Origin: Rhizobium sp. L51/94
GTDB lineage: Bacteria; Pseudomonadota; Alphaproteobacteria; Rhizobiales; Rhizobiaceae
Direction of reading: 5' to 3'
NCBI RefSeq assembly: GCF_019355555.1
Contig: NZ_CP072141.1
Location: 1,048,001-1,112,000, forward strand
Length of the DNA stretch: 64,000 nucleotides
The notes beneath the pieces are model-generated. The model was not told the origin of the DNA, searched no databases, and saw nothing but the letters and a program-made list of their open reading frames with translations. The position numbers and the translations under genes are program-made. This document shows, in pieces, positions 45,401-55,132 of the stretch (within the stretch, counting starts at the first letter, position 1; every line of letters begins with the position of its first letter).

Positions 45401-46312
45401 TCAGTGAGCGGCCTTGATAAACGTGCCGTTTTGCAGTTCCTTCATCGCCTGCATGATTTCCTCACGGCTATTCATGACGATCGGCCCATGCCAGGCGACG
45501 GGTTCCTGTATCGGTTTGCCGGAAACCAGAAGGAAGCGGATGCCCTCGTCACCTGCCTGCACGGTAACTTCATCGCCGCTGTCGAACACCACCAGCGTTC
45601 TATTGCCGGACATGTCGCGAATGTTCAGTTCTTCGCCGTCGACTTCCTTTTCAATGCGGATGCCAAACGGCCTGGAGGCATCCCTGAAGGTGCCGGAACC
45701 GGCAAAAATATAGGCAAATGCGTTGCGATAGGTGTCCACCGGCAGCCGTTTCCTGACGCCGGGTGGGACCGAGACATCAAGATAGATCGGCTCGGCTGCA
45801 ACGCCATCGACCGGTCCGGCCTTGCCCCAGAAGTTTCCGCAGATGATCCGGACAGCCGTGCCGTCATTGTCGATCACGAGGGGAATGTCCGTCGATTTGA
45901 CGTCCTGATAACGCGGCGCGGTCATTTTCAACGCCGACGGCAGGTTCGCCCAGAGCTGGAAACCGTGCATGCGCCCGGCAAAGTCGCCCTTCGGCATTTC
46001 CTGATGCATGATGCCGCTGCCAGCCGTCATCCACTGGATGTCGCCGGCATTGAGGTCGCCGCGATTTCCGAGGCTGTCACCGTGCTCCACCGTGCCCGCC
46101 AGCACGTAGGTGATCGTCTCGATGCCGCGATGCGGATGCCAGGGAAAGCCCCTGATGTAATCGCTCGGCACATCGTTGCGGAAGTCGTCCATCATCAGGA
46201 AGGGGTCGGTGAGCGAAGGATCTCCGAAGCCGAAGACGCGATGCAGCTTGACGCCCGCGCCCTCCATGGTCGGCGTGGCCACGCTTTCATATTTGACGGG
46301 ACGGATGGACAT
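45401..46312 (-). CDS. Pirin family protein
   Basis: A 303-aa bicupin. The N-terminal cupin has the pirin signature FPWHPHRGIETITYVLAGTVEHGDSLG with metal-binding His residues, followed by GDIQWMTAGSGIMHQEMP. The C-terminal cupin is VSVPPGVRKRLPVD...NAFAYIFAGSG. Members include quercetinases and redox-responsive regulators; the substrate here is unknown. Confidence 0.9.
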   Translation of the reverse strand: MSIRPVKYESVATPTMEGAGVKLHRVFGFGDPSLTDPFLMMDDFRNDVPSDYIRGFPWHPHRGIETITYVLAGTVEHGDSLGNRGDLNAGDIQWMTAGSGIMHQEMPKGDFAGRMHGFQLWANLPSALKMTAPRYQDVKSTDIPLVIDNDGTAVRIICGNFWGKAGPVDGVAAEPIYLDVSVPPGVRKRLPVDTYRNAFAYIFAGSGTFRDASRPFGIRIEKEVDGEELNIRDMSGNRTLVVFDSGDEVTVQAGDEGIRFLLVSGKPIQEPVAWHGPIVMNSREEIMQAMKELQNGTFIKAAH

Positions 46313-46570
46313 CGCAGGCTCCTCATTTGGTTGACCATGCTGTCATACAACCAACCCGCCAATGCAGCGAGCTTGGGTTCAAGAACGCACCGTTCACAAA
46401 AAGAAATTGCTGCGTTGCAAAATCGTGATCTGACTTGCGTCAAAAATATGTCATGCTCAACGGCAAGCTGCGGAATCATTAAGGTTTTGTTATCCATTCC
46501 GCTTAACAATCGTCCTTGATTTCGACATTCTTCCGCCGGAGTAAATACAGGCGAGAATCGGAGCAAAAGC

Positions 46571-47389
46571 ATGTGTCGCTGGGCAGCCTACTGTGGAGAC
46601 CCCCTCTATCTGGAGGAGCTCGTCTCGTCACCGGCCCACTCTCTGATCGAGCAATCGCACTGCGCCACCCGCGCCAAGACAGCGACAAATGGCGATGGTT
46701 TTGGCATAGCCTGGTATGGCGACAGGCCTGAACCCGGCCGATATCGCGACATTCTTCCAGCCTGGTCCGACTGCAATCTGAAGAGCATGGCGCGGCAGAT
46801 CCGCTCTCCATTGTTTCTGGCCCATGTTCGCGCCTCCACCGGCGGCGGCACGCGGCGCGACAACTGTCATCCGTTCGTGTGGGATAACTGGTCCTTCATG
46901 CACAACGGCCAGATTAACGACTTCGAGCGTTTGCGCCGTCCGATGGAAGCCATGCTCGACGACGAGCTTTTCAATGCCCGCTCCGGTACGACGGATTCCG
47001 AGCTGATGTTTCTGCTGGCGTTGCAGTTCGGCCTTTGCCAGACACCGATATCGGCTATGGCCGATACGATCAGCTTCGTCGAAGGCCTCGCCGAGCACAT
47101 CACCGGTACGGCTCTGGTGCGTTTCACCGCCGCCTTTTCCGATGGCAAGTCGCTCTATGCCATCCGCTATGCCACGGATCGCAAGGCGCCGACGCTCTAT
47201 GCCGCTCCGCTCGGCGCCGGCAAGGGCTACTGCCTTGTGTCTGAACCGCTGAACGACGACATCGACAGCTGGGCCGAGATCCCGAACGGCAGCGCCGTGA
47301 CGATCACGCCTGCCGGTGTCGATGTTGCCGTGTTCCACCCCGAAAGGCGTGAAGTCGCAAAATCGGTCGCGTTGGCTATTCCGGCCTGA
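46571..47389 (+). CDS. Class II glutamine amidotransferase
   Basis: A 272-aa protein beginning MCRWAAYCGDPLYLEELV. Cys2 would be the N-terminal nucleophile after Met removal. Further motifs are NGDGFGIAWY, LAHVRASTGGGTRRDNCHPFVWDNWSFMHNGQINDF and SGTTDSELMFL. It is a stand-alone Ntn-hydrolase domain, similar to EgtC/YafJ-type proteins, with unknown acceptor. It overlaps the convergent coaBC gene by 14 bases. Confidence 0.87.
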   Translation: MCRWAAYCGDPLYLEELVSSPAHSLIEQSHCATRAKTATNGDGFGIAWYGDRPEPGRYRDILPAWSDCNLKSMARQIRSPLFLAHVRASTGGGTRRDNCHPFVWDNWSFMHNGQINDFERLRRPMEAMLDDELFNARSGTTDSELMFLLALQFGLCQTPISAMADTISFVEGLAEHITGTALVRFTAAFSDGKSLYAIRYATDRKAPTLYAAPLGAGKGYCLVSEPLNDDIDSWAEIPNGSAVTITPAGVDVAVFHPERREVAKSVALAIPA

Positions 47390-48587
47390 ACCGCTCGGCG
47401 ATCAGTGCCGCCAGCTCTGCGGCCACTTCGTCCTTGCTCATCTCCGGCCACGCTTCCGTGCCCTCAGCGCTGATCAGCGTCACGCTGTTGCGATCGCCGC
47501 CCATGATGCCGGTACCCGGCGAAACATCGTTCGCCACGATCAGGTCGGCACCTTTGCGGGCAAGCTTGGCCTTGCCATTGGCCTGTATATCTTGCGTCTC
47601 TGCCGCAAAACCTATGACGAACGTCGGGCGCATAGGATGATGGCCGATCGTCTTCAGGATGTCGGGATTTTCGACCAGCGACAGGCTCGGCAGCGGCTGG
47701 CCTGCGACCTTCTTGAGTTTCTGGCCAGAGGCAGTTTCAACGCGCCAGTCTGCTACCGCGGCGACCATGACGGCGATATCGGCCGGCAATGTCTTTACCA
47801 CAGCCGCAAGCATGTCCTCTGCGCGCTCGACATGGATCGTCTGCACGCCCAATGGATCGGGGATCGACACCGGGCCGGATACCAGAGTCACGTGGGCGCC
47901 GAGATCAGCCAGAGCTGCGGCGATGGCATGGCCTTGGCGGCCTGACGAGCGGTTGGCAATATAGCGGACCGGATCGATGGGCTCGTGTGTCGGGCCTGAT
48001 GTGACGATTGCGGTGCGGCCTGCAAGCGGCAATGGTCGGTCTTGAAGCAATGCTTCGAGGGCGGCGACGATCTGCAGCGGTTCCGCCATGCGTCCGGTGC
48101 CGGCCTCGCGGCTTTCGGCCATTTCTCCCTCCATCGGTCCGATAAAGCGGATTCCGTCGCCCTGGAGGGTGGCCACATTGCGCGTCGTTGCTGCGTGCGA
48201 CCACATCTTCGGGTTCATGGCCGGCGCCACGAGCACAGGCTTGTCTGTTGCCAGCAGGATGGTGGAGGCAAGGTCGTCGGCAAGGCCGTTCGCCATCTTG
48301 GCCATAAGGTCGGCGGTGGCCGGCGCCACGAGCACTAGGTCGCATTCGCGCGCCAGGCGTATGTGGCCGACATCCTGTTCGTCCTCACGGGAAAACAGGT
48401 CGGTGTAGACGTGGTCTGCGGCGAGCGCTCCGACAGCAAGCGGCGTGATGAACTGCTGCGCTCCCGCCGTCATCACCGGGCGCACGGACGCGCCGCGTTC
48501 ACGCAAGCGACGGATAAGGTCGAGGCTTTTATAGGCCGCGATACCACCGGAAATGATGAGAAGGATGCGTTTGCCCGAAAGAACCAT
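47376..48587 (-). CDS. coaBC: Bifunctional phosphopantothenoylcysteine decarboxylase/synthetase
   Basis: A 403-aa two-domain enzyme of coenzyme A synthesis. The CoaC flavoprotein part has GKRILLIISGGIAAYKSLDLIRRLRERG and PAMNPKMW. The CoaB part has VTSGPTHEPIDPVRYIANRSSGRQGHAIA and AAVADWRV. The ATG at 48587 gives the standard CoaC start. Confidence 0.95.
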   Translation of the reverse strand: MVLSGKRILLIISGGIAAYKSLDLIRRLRERGASVRPVMTAGAQQFITPLAVGALAADHVYTDLFSREDEQDVGHIRLARECDLVLVAPATADLMAKMANGLADDLASTILLATDKPVLVAPAMNPKMWSHAATTRNVATLQGDGIRFIGPMEGEMAESREAGTGRMAEPLQIVAALEALLQDRPLPLAGRTAIVTSGPTHEPIDPVRYIANRSSGRQGHAIAAALADLGAHVTLVSGPVSIPDPLGVQTIHVERAEDMLAAVVKTLPADIAVMVAAVADWRVETASGQKLKKVAGQPLPSLSLVENPDILKTIGHHPMRPTFVIGFAAETQDIQANGKAKLARKGADLIVANDVSPGTGIMGGDRNSVTLISAEGTEAWPEMSKDEVAAELAALIAERFRPE

Positions 48588-48700
48588 CGCCTGAACCTGT
48601 CGCCTGGGTTGTTCAGAACACCTAGGGCTTCGACAGGCAACATGCAATCTCCGCCACGGACGGGGAAGAGACTGGTAGCGTCAAAGCCCCCGGGGTCGTA

Positions 48701-49321
48701 TCAGCAGAAACCGTTCAGCTTCAGGATCTTGTGGGCCTCGATCGCGGCCTGAAGGTATGTCTCGGAGCCGCGGTCGCCTTCGTTGGCGTCCGGGTGGTGA
48801 AGCTTCAGTTGTTCCTTGTACTTCGCCTTGATCTCTGCAGCCGTTGCCGTCTGCGGCAGGCCGAGCGTCTCGAATGCCTTGGCCTCGAGCGTCTTCAGCT
48901 TGCGACCGCGCACCTGCGGCTCGTATCGGTCGGCACTGTTGCGCTTGGCTGCGGGGCGTTTGAACTTATAGGCCTGTGCCGCGCCCGATTTCACCTCGGA
49001 CTGCGCCGGCGCGTCCTGCGCACCCTTGTTGACGCCCATGCTCCATGTCGGCCGCCCGCCGGTCGCGGCTTCCCGCTGATACCGGGCTATCTCCGCGTCG
49101 GAGAGGCCGGACATGAAGTTGTAGCCCTTGTTGTATTCCTTGACGTGCTCGAGACAGAACAGAAAGAATTCTCCTTCTGCCTCGCGGCCGACCGGTGCGC
49201 GATGCGTGCCCTTTTTGTCGCAACCGTCCCAATGGCATTTCGGCCCGGAATCGTCCGGTTGCGAGGCAGGCCGCTTGCGTTTTGTCCGGATGCTGTCGAA
49301 TATTTTTGAATCAAGTCCCAT
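48701..49321 (-). CDS. DnaJ-domain protein
   Basis: A 206-aa protein. An N-terminal cysteine pair region (PKCHWDGCDKKGTHRAP ... FFLFCLEHVKEYN) may bind zinc. The C-terminal J domain reads AFETLGLPQTATAAEIKAKYKEQLKLHHPDANEGDRGSETYLQAAIEAHKIL with an intact HPD. It probably recruits a DnaK-type chaperone. The order, J domain last, is typical of a rhizobial molecular-chaperone family. Confidence 0.85.
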   Translation of the reverse strand: MGLDSKIFDSIRTKRKRPASQPDDSGPKCHWDGCDKKGTHRAPVGREAEGEFFLFCLEHVKEYNKGYNFMSGLSDAEIARYQREAATGGRPTWSMGVNKGAQDAPAQSEVKSGAAQAYKFKRPAAKRNSADRYEPQVRGRKLKTLEAKAFETLGLPQTATAAEIKAKYKEQLKLHHPDANEGDRGSETYLQAAIEAHKILKLNGFC

Positions 49322-49488
49322 GCCTCCTTATGCAGGCAAGAGCCGTTTCCGGCAAGAACCGCAGAAAAAAATCGTCTGAAATCCGGAGATCAATTCTTAT
49401 CGGTCAGACGTTGCCGCCTCCGATCGGCGTGGCTGCCAGATGACGTCGAGGGTTCGCTCAGGCCAAGGGCTGGCAGAATACGGCTCGT

Positions 49489-50370
49489 CTACAGAGCCGG
49501 CAGCAGGCTCATCAGATTGTCGGTCACGGGCGATCGCTGGCTCTTCAGCATCGCCAGGCCCAGTCGTGCCACGAGAGGCGGGCCGTCGATTTCGCGGTAG
49601 ACGACGCCGTCGAGCTTGATCTGGGCGATAGAGGCTGGAACGATCGAGACGCCGAGATCGGCCGCCACCAGGTTGACCACCGACGGGATTTGCGGTGCCT
49701 CCTGGCTTACCACGAGTTCGAACCCCGCTTCGCGGCAGGCGGCGGCGATGTCGTCGTAAAGGCTGAGGCCCGCGACGCGCGGAAAGAGAATGAACTGTTC
49801 CTCGGCAAGCGCCGAGAGCGGCAGGCGCGGGGCGGCGGCCAGTCGATGCCCAGTCGGCAGTGCGATGACCATGCTCTCGACGGCAAGCATCCGGAGACGC
49901 ACTTCGCGCGGATTTTCGAGGCCGGGCCGGATGAACGCGGCATCGATCTCGCCGCGCATCAGCCGCTCCATCAACCCCTTGCTGTTCATCTCTGTCAGCG
50001 ACAGGCGCACCTCTGGCCAGCGTTTGCGAAACTGGCGTATTGCGCCACTGACATGGGTATTGAAGGCGGAGGACGCGGTGAAGCCCAGCGACAGGCGCCC
50101 GGTTTCCCCTCGGTTTGCGCGCTGAGCCGAGAGCTTTGCCCTCTCAGCCGCATCGATCGCCGCCTGCGCCTCCGGCAGGAAGGCCTCTCCGGCAGCGGTC
50201 AATTCTGCACCGTGCGGCACACGGTGAAACAACTGCACGCCGATTTCGGTTTCCAGATCGCGGATCTGCTGGCTGAGCGGTGGCTGGCCGATGCCGAGTT
50301 TCCCAGCTGCACGTGTGAAGTTGCCTTCATCCGCCAATGCCAGAAAATAGCGCAGGTGACGCAACTCCAT
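49489..50370 (-). CDS. LysR-family transcriptional regulator
   Basis: A 293-aa protein. The N-terminal helix-turn-helix is MELRHLRYFLALADEGNFTRAAGKLGIGQPPLSQQIRDLE; a periplasmic-binding-like effector domain follows (GRLSLGFTASSAFNTHV). It is divergent from the MFS transporter at 50465, separated by 94 bases, which suggests it controls that gene. The ATG at 50370 gives the canonical start; another in-frame ATG is four codons upstream. Confidence 0.9.
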   Translation of the reverse strand: MELRHLRYFLALADEGNFTRAAGKLGIGQPPLSQQIRDLETEIGVQLFHRVPHGAELTAAGEAFLPEAQAAIDAAERAKLSAQRANRGETGRLSLGFTASSAFNTHVSGAIRQFRKRWPEVRLSLTEMNSKGLMERLMRGEIDAAFIRPGLENPREVRLRMLAVESMVIALPTGHRLAAAPRLPLSALAEEQFILFPRVAGLSLYDDIAAACREAGFELVVSQEAPQIPSVVNLVAADLGVSIVPASIAQIKLDGVVYREIDGPPLVARLGLAMLKSQRSPVTDNLMSLLPAL

Positions 50371-50464
50371 CGCTATCTCCAAAACAGATTGAAAACGTCT
50401 CTTTCATATATTGGACACATGAAGGCGGTTTGACTAGATCAGGGACAAGAAAAGGTTGGTGCTC

Positions 50465-51727
50465 ATGTCCCTTGTCACTCCCCTAAAACCTCTCGCTGCC
50501 ACACGCCCCGCACTGAAGATCGTTGCAACTTCAGAGGCGCCGCAGTTTCTCGTTCGCGGTACGCCCGAATACAAGCGCGCCAGCCTTGCGCTTTTCCTGT
50601 CGGGGTTCTCGACCTTCTCGCTGCTCTATTGCGTGCAGCCGCTGATGCCGGTTTTCGCCAACGACTTCGGAGTCACTCCTGCTGCAAGCTCTCTGTCGCT
50701 GTCGCTGTCGACAGGCTTTCTCGCCTTCGCCATCTTCATCGCCGCAGCGGTCTCCGAAGGTGTCGGCCGCCGCAGCCTGATGTTTGCCTCGCTGCTCGGT
50801 GCAGCGCTCTGCACACTCGGCTGTGCGATCGCGCCCAATTGGCAGACCCTGCTGGTCATCCGTGCCCTGGAAGGTTTTTTGTTGGGCGGTGTTCCGGCCG
50901 TCGCCATGGCATACCTGGCGGAAGAGATCGATCCGCGCGGTCTTGGCGCTTCCATGGGCCTCTACATTGCCGGCAATGCGTTTGGCGGCATGGCAGGCCG
51001 CGTGATGACGGGCATGATTGCCGAAAATTTCTCCTGGCGCCCGGCACTGGCAACGGTCGGCATGCTGGGCCTTGCTGCTGCGGTCGGATTTCTCCTGCTG
51101 TTACCGGCCTCGCGTAATTTTACGCCCCGTAAGGGCTTCAATGCGGCATTCCATGTGAGCGCCTGGCTCGGCCATCTCCGCAACCCGGCGCTTCCCTGCC
51201 TGTTTGCCATCGGCTTCCTAATCATGGGATCCTTCGTCACGGTCTACAACTACGCCGGCTTCCGCCTCGTCGCCGCTCCATTCAATCTCAACCAGACGGA
51301 GCTTGGCCTGATCTTCACGGCCTACTTGTTCGGGATAGCCGCCTCCTGGGCAGCTGGATTGCTGGGCGACCGCTTCGGGCACTTCCGCGTCATGCCGGTC
51401 GGCATCCTGATTGCCGCAATCGGTGGCCTCGTGACGTTGTCGTCATCGCTACCGTTGATCATCGTCGGCATCGTACTGGTCACCATCGGCTTCTTCGGAG
51501 CCCATTCGGTGGCAAGTGCCCTGGTCGGACGGCTGGCACGCGACACCAAGGGCCACGCCTCGTCGCTCTACTTGCTATCCTACTACCTCGGCTCGAGCAT
51601 TGCCGGTTCGCTTGGCGGTTATTTCTGGCTTGCAGACGGCTGGTCGGGCGTCATCAGTTTCAATCTGCTGCTGCTTGTCGCCTGCATGACGGCGGCGCTA
51701 GCGGCGGCGAGAGTTGCCCGCCGCTAG
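50465..51727 (+). CDS. MFS transporter, YnfM-like
   Basis: A 420-aa inner-membrane protein with 12 hydrophobic segments and the MFS motif GVGRRSLMFASLLGAALCTLGCAIAPN, plus GGVPAVAMAYLAEEIDPRGLGASMGLYIAGNAFGGMAGR. The layout resembles the YnfM/arabinose-efflux-like group. The ATG at 50465 follows AAAAGG. The divergent LysR-type gene is its likely regulator. Confidence 0.87.
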   Translation: MSLVTPLKPLAATRPALKIVATSEAPQFLVRGTPEYKRASLALFLSGFSTFSLLYCVQPLMPVFANDFGVTPAASSLSLSLSTGFLAFAIFIAAAVSEGVGRRSLMFASLLGAALCTLGCAIAPNWQTLLVIRALEGFLLGGVPAVAMAYLAEEIDPRGLGASMGLYIAGNAFGGMAGRVMTGMIAENFSWRPALATVGMLGLAAAVGFLLLLPASRNFTPRKGFNAAFHVSAWLGHLRNPALPCLFAIGFLIMGSFVTVYNYAGFRLVAAPFNLNQTELGLIFTAYLFGIAASWAAGLLGDRFGHFRVMPVGILIAAIGGLVTLSSSLPLIIVGIVLVTIGFFGAHSVASALVGRLARDTKGHASSLYLLSYYLGSSIAGSLGGYFWLADGWSGVISFNLLLLVACMTAALAAARVARR

Positions 51728-51752
51728 TCCGATACATATTGCAGATAGAACA

Positions 51753-52643
51753 TCAAAACGGCCGGCTGGCCCGGGCAATGGCGGCCTTGCGCGCTGTGGA
51801 GTTGCGAAGGCCGCTCCACAGATACCAGGCCACTGCCACCAGTATCAGGCTGGCGCCCGCAATCGTCGAATTGCCTGGCCATTCCGAAAAGGCAAGCCAT
51901 ACCCAGAGCGGGCCGAGAACGACGTCCATCAATCCGATCAAACCGGCTTCGCCCGACGGAATATAACGGCCGCCGGTCATGTAAAGCAGGTAGGCGATCC
52001 CTGAGGTCGTCGATCCAAACAGGGCGAGGATCGCCAGATCCGACGGGCTCGGTAATGCATGCGACATCAGCGGCAGGCAGAGCAGCACGCAGAGGCCGGA
52101 GCCTAGGGCGTTGACCGGTGCCATCCGCAACGAGGGGTGCTTGCGCGCCATGACCAGGAGGATGCTGAAGGTGACCGTCATCAGCAGGGCGAGTGCGTTG
52201 CCTGCGAGATCTGTCAGTCGCGCCGCAAAGCCCGCGACCACGAGGACGCCGAGAAAAGCGACGCAACTGGCACTCAGAACGCGCCTCTCCACCCTTTCGC
52301 CGATCAGCAGATAGGCAAGCCCTGCTGCGATGAATGGCACCGTGGCGTAGATCGACAGGACATTGGCAACGGTCGTCAATTTCAGCGATGCCATGTAACC
52401 GAACATCGACAGCGCCGAAAATAGCCCGAGCAGCGCGTACATTCCATAAGGCGTGGTTGCGGTCGGTGGCGCGGCGCGCCGTCCGAACAAGGAAATGATG
52501 AGCAGCGTCAGCCCGCCAAAGACCGAACGCCAGCCCAGCGTTGTCCAGACATCCAGATCGAGCATGCGGACAAATAGCCCGGCGCTGCTCCACATCACCG
52601 TCGCGACGGTGACGAGCACGAGTCCATAGGTACGGGGTTTCAT
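51753..52643 (-). CDS. EamA/DMT-family transporter
   Basis: A 296-aa protein with ten hydrophobic segments forming two EamA repeats (YGLVLVTVATVMWSSAGLFVRML ... FGSTTSGIAYLLYMTGGRYIPSGEAGLIGLMDVVLGPLWVWLAF). The ATG at 52643 follows GGAG by 6 bases. It converges with the MFS gene by 25 bases. Substrate unknown. The gap 52644-52880 to cobF should hold both promoters. Confidence 0.87.
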   Translation of the reverse strand: MKPRTYGLVLVTVATVMWSSAGLFVRMLDLDVWTTLGWRSVFGGLTLLIISLFGRRAAPPTATTPYGMYALLGLFSALSMFGYMASLKLTTVANVLSIYATVPFIAAGLAYLLIGERVERRVLSASCVAFLGVLVVAGFAARLTDLAGNALALLMTVTFSILLVMARKHPSLRMAPVNALGSGLCVLLCLPLMSHALPSPSDLAILALFGSTTSGIAYLLYMTGGRYIPSGEAGLIGLMDVVLGPLWVWLAFSEWPGNSTIAGASLILVAVAWYLWSGLRNSTARKAAIARASRPF

Positions 52644-52880
52644 TGATTCTCCGCATGTTTGGAGCTTAATGATCTGAAAAATATGTAGAAATATATCGTG
52701 TCTGTACCGGCCGCGCGCATGGGTCAACCACCTTGCAGATAGCCTAGCAGATGTCGGCCCGAACGCAGGATATTGCTGGCGACAATCGATTTCGCAATTG
52801 GGACCGTTGCGACATGATGGCGTCGCTCATAAACAGGGCGGGAGCCGACGCACCAGGCAGGTCGGCGGCAGGAGCATGTC

Positions 52881-53651
52881 TTGAGACATCTGTATCTGAT
52901 CGGGATCGGCACCGGTAATCCGGAGCATATGACCGTTCAGGGCATCAACGCCCTGAACGCCGCAGACGTCGTGTTCATAGCCGAAAAAGGAGACGCCAAG
53001 AGCGGGCTCGCCGATGCTCGCCGTGAAATCTGTGCCCGCTACCTGACACGTCCGGAAACTCCCGTGATTGCCTACGATGTGCCCGTGCGCCAGACGAAAG
53101 ACCGATCCTACGGCGAGGGCGTCGATGCGTGGCATGCCGACATCGCCCTGGTCTATGAGAAAATGCTGTCGGAGGCGACGGCAGAGGATGGCCGTGCCGC
53201 GCTTCTCGTCTGGGGAGACCCGGGCCTTTATGACAGTACCATCCGCATCCTGCAGCGCGTGATGGCCCGGGGCAATGTCGCCCTCGACTACAGCGTCGTT
53301 CCCGGCATTACGAGCATTCAGGCCTTGACGGCCAGCCACCGTATCCCCCTCAATCTGGTCGGCAAGCCGGTCGAGATCACCACCGGGCGACGACTGGCAG
53401 CGCGCTTTCCTGAACTGGAAGGCACAGCGGTCGTCATGCTTGACGGCGAGCAGGCCTTTGCCAGGCTCGACGACCCCGATGCCTATATCTATTGGGGTGC
53501 CTATCTCGGGAGCAAGGACGAGATCGTCCTTTCCGGTCGTCTTCACGAAGTGGCGCAGACGATTGTCGAGACCCGCGCTGCCGCCCGTGCCCGGCACGGC
53601 TGGATCATGGATATCTACCTGCTCCGCAAGGGGCAGGATTTCGACGACTGA
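52881..53651 (+). CDS. cobF: Precorrin-6A synthase (deacetylating)
   Basis: A 256-aa SAM-dependent tetrapyrrole methylase, C1-methylating with loss of acetate in aerobic cobalamin synthesis. Signatures are LYLIGIGTGNPEHMTVQGINALNAADVVF, LVWGDPGLYDSTIRI and VPGITSIQALTASHRIPLN. It starts with TTG at 52881 after AGGAG. It leads the cob operon. Confidence 0.9.
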   Translation: MRHLYLIGIGTGNPEHMTVQGINALNAADVVFIAEKGDAKSGLADARREICARYLTRPETPVIAYDVPVRQTKDRSYGEGVDAWHADIALVYEKMLSEATAEDGRAALLVWGDPGLYDSTIRILQRVMARGNVALDYSVVPGITSIQALTASHRIPLNLVGKPVEITTGRRLAARFPELEGTAVVMLDGEQAFARLDDPDAYIYWGAYLGSKDEIVLSGRLHEVAQTIVETRAAARARHGWIMDIYLLRKGQDFDD

Positions 53652-53729
53652 GCAGGCCCGGCCGTGCCTGCCAAATTGTTTGCCTCAAGGACGGGATGAT
53701 GTAAGGAGACAACAGGAAAGGGTGTGGAT

Positions 53730-55130
53730 ATGGCGATAGATGGGCAAACGATGGCCGAACCGGGTCTCGCTGTGCCGCGCGTCGGTCTTGGCCATGACGT
53801 GTCGTTGCCGTCCCGCCTCGTCCGCGGTGCCTGCCCCTCGCTGGCCACCCCCATGCAGACCGGCGACGGCCTGCTCGTCCGGCTCCGGCCGTCGACTGCG
53901 GGCCTGACTGTCTCCCAGTTTCGCCTTGTCGCCAGCGCCGCCGCAAGACATGGAAACGGCCTGATCGAGGTGACCGCCCGTGGAAACCTGCAATTGCGTG
54001 GCCTCGCCTGGGAGACGGTGCCGCGCCTCGAAGCCGACATAGCCGGTGCCGGCATCGTGCCCGTTACCGGCCTGACGATCGAAACGCCACCGCTGTCCGG
54101 CCTCGATCCCGATGAAATCGCCGATGCGCGCAGCATGGCCGCACGCCTCGGCGAGGCCCTCGCGAGTCTTCCTGCGCAACTGGTGCTCGCCCCAAAATTG
54201 TCGATCATCGTCGATGGCGGCGGCCAATTGGTTCTCGATCATGTCACCGCCGATATCCGCCTCTCGGCAATACCGAGCGCCGATGCAAGGCCGCTATGGC
54301 AGGTGGCCGTGGGGGGCACGCGTACCGAGGCTCTCCCCGCGTTGCTCGGTCCCGACGAGCAGGCCCTGTCGGCGGTCCTCGATCTGCTGAAGAGCCTGGA
54401 TGCACGTGGCCCCCGCGCGCGCGGCCGTGACTTGGCCGAGAGCTATCGTGGCGAAAACGAGACGCTCGCCAATGCCCCTTTGGATATCCAATCTTCAAAG
54501 TCCTGTGTCGGCATCCATCCGCTGGGTCCGACGTCGGTCGCACTTGGCCTGCAGCTGGCTTTCGGTCAGATTCACGCCGTCGAGTTGACTGCTTTTCTTG
54601 ATATCGCCGAGGCGAAGGGCATTGCCGAAATCCGGACGGCACCCGACCACGCGCTTCTGCTCTTGGGCGCGTCGGCCGATATCATGGCCGAGATACAAGC
54701 ACAGGCTGCGGACTTCGGTTTCTGGACCGACGCCAGTACTCCGGCCAGCGCCGTTGCCACCTGCGCCGGCGCCGGCGGGTGTGCTTCAGGCACATACCGT
54801 ACCAAACATCTGGCGGCCAAGGTGGTCGGCTGGGTCCCCGAATTGCTGGATGGCTCTGTCGTGCTTCACCTTTCAGGCTGTCCAAAAGGCTGCGCCCACC
54901 CCGCCGCGAGTGCCCTTGCGGTCGTCGGCATGCCTTCCGGTTTTGGCATCGGCGTCAATGAGAAAGCCTCGGGCCCCCCAGCCGTTTCCGTTGACGAATA
55001 CGGACTGCAAACCGCCCTGGAGAGTCTGGCACGAATGGTCGCAGCTACGAAAGCGGCTGGCGAATCGGTCGGGGACTGCCTTACACGGCTTGGCAGCGAC
55101 GCGACCGTCGCCGCGTTGAGACAGGAATAG
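53730..55130 (+). CDS. cobG: Precorrin-3B synthase
   Basis: A 466-aa sirohaem/Fe-S monooxygenase that hydroxylates precorrin-3A with oxygen; its presence shows the aerobic pathway. The C-terminal cluster motif CAGAGGCASGTYRT plus LSGCPKGCAHPAA carries the four Fe-S cysteines, as in nitrite/sulfite reductases. N-terminal ferrodoxin-like half: GACPSLATPMQTGDGLLVRLRP. The ATG at 53730 has AGGAAAGG upstream; a GTG at 53724 is the alternative. Confidence 0.92.
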   Translation: MAIDGQTMAEPGLAVPRVGLGHDVSLPSRLVRGACPSLATPMQTGDGLLVRLRPSTAGLTVSQFRLVASAAARHGNGLIEVTARGNLQLRGLAWETVPRLEADIAGAGIVPVTGLTIETPPLSGLDPDEIADARSMAARLGEALASLPAQLVLAPKLSIIVDGGGQLVLDHVTADIRLSAIPSADARPLWQVAVGGTRTEALPALLGPDEQALSAVLDLLKSLDARGPRARGRDLAESYRGENETLANAPLDIQSSKSCVGIHPLGPTSVALGLQLAFGQIHAVELTAFLDIAEAKGIAEIRTAPDHALLLLGASADIMAEIQAQAADFGFWTDASTPASAVATCAGAGGCASGTYRTKHLAAKVVGWVPELLDGSVVLHLSGCPKGCAHPAASALAVVGMPSGFGIGVNEKASGPPAVSVDEYGLQTALESLARMVAATKAAGESVGDCLTRLGSDATVAALRQE

Positions 55131-55132
55131 GC

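Noticed and set aside
45113..46519. 468-codon open frame on the plus strand opposite the regulator and pirin genes
   Set aside because: Antisense to two recognised genes and crosses their intergenic operator.
52690..52880. Cobalamin riboswitch upstream of cobF
   Set aside because: A GACCTGCC-like stretch exists on the minus strand, but it is in the wrong place and order relative to any downstream gene, and the other conserved segments are missing.
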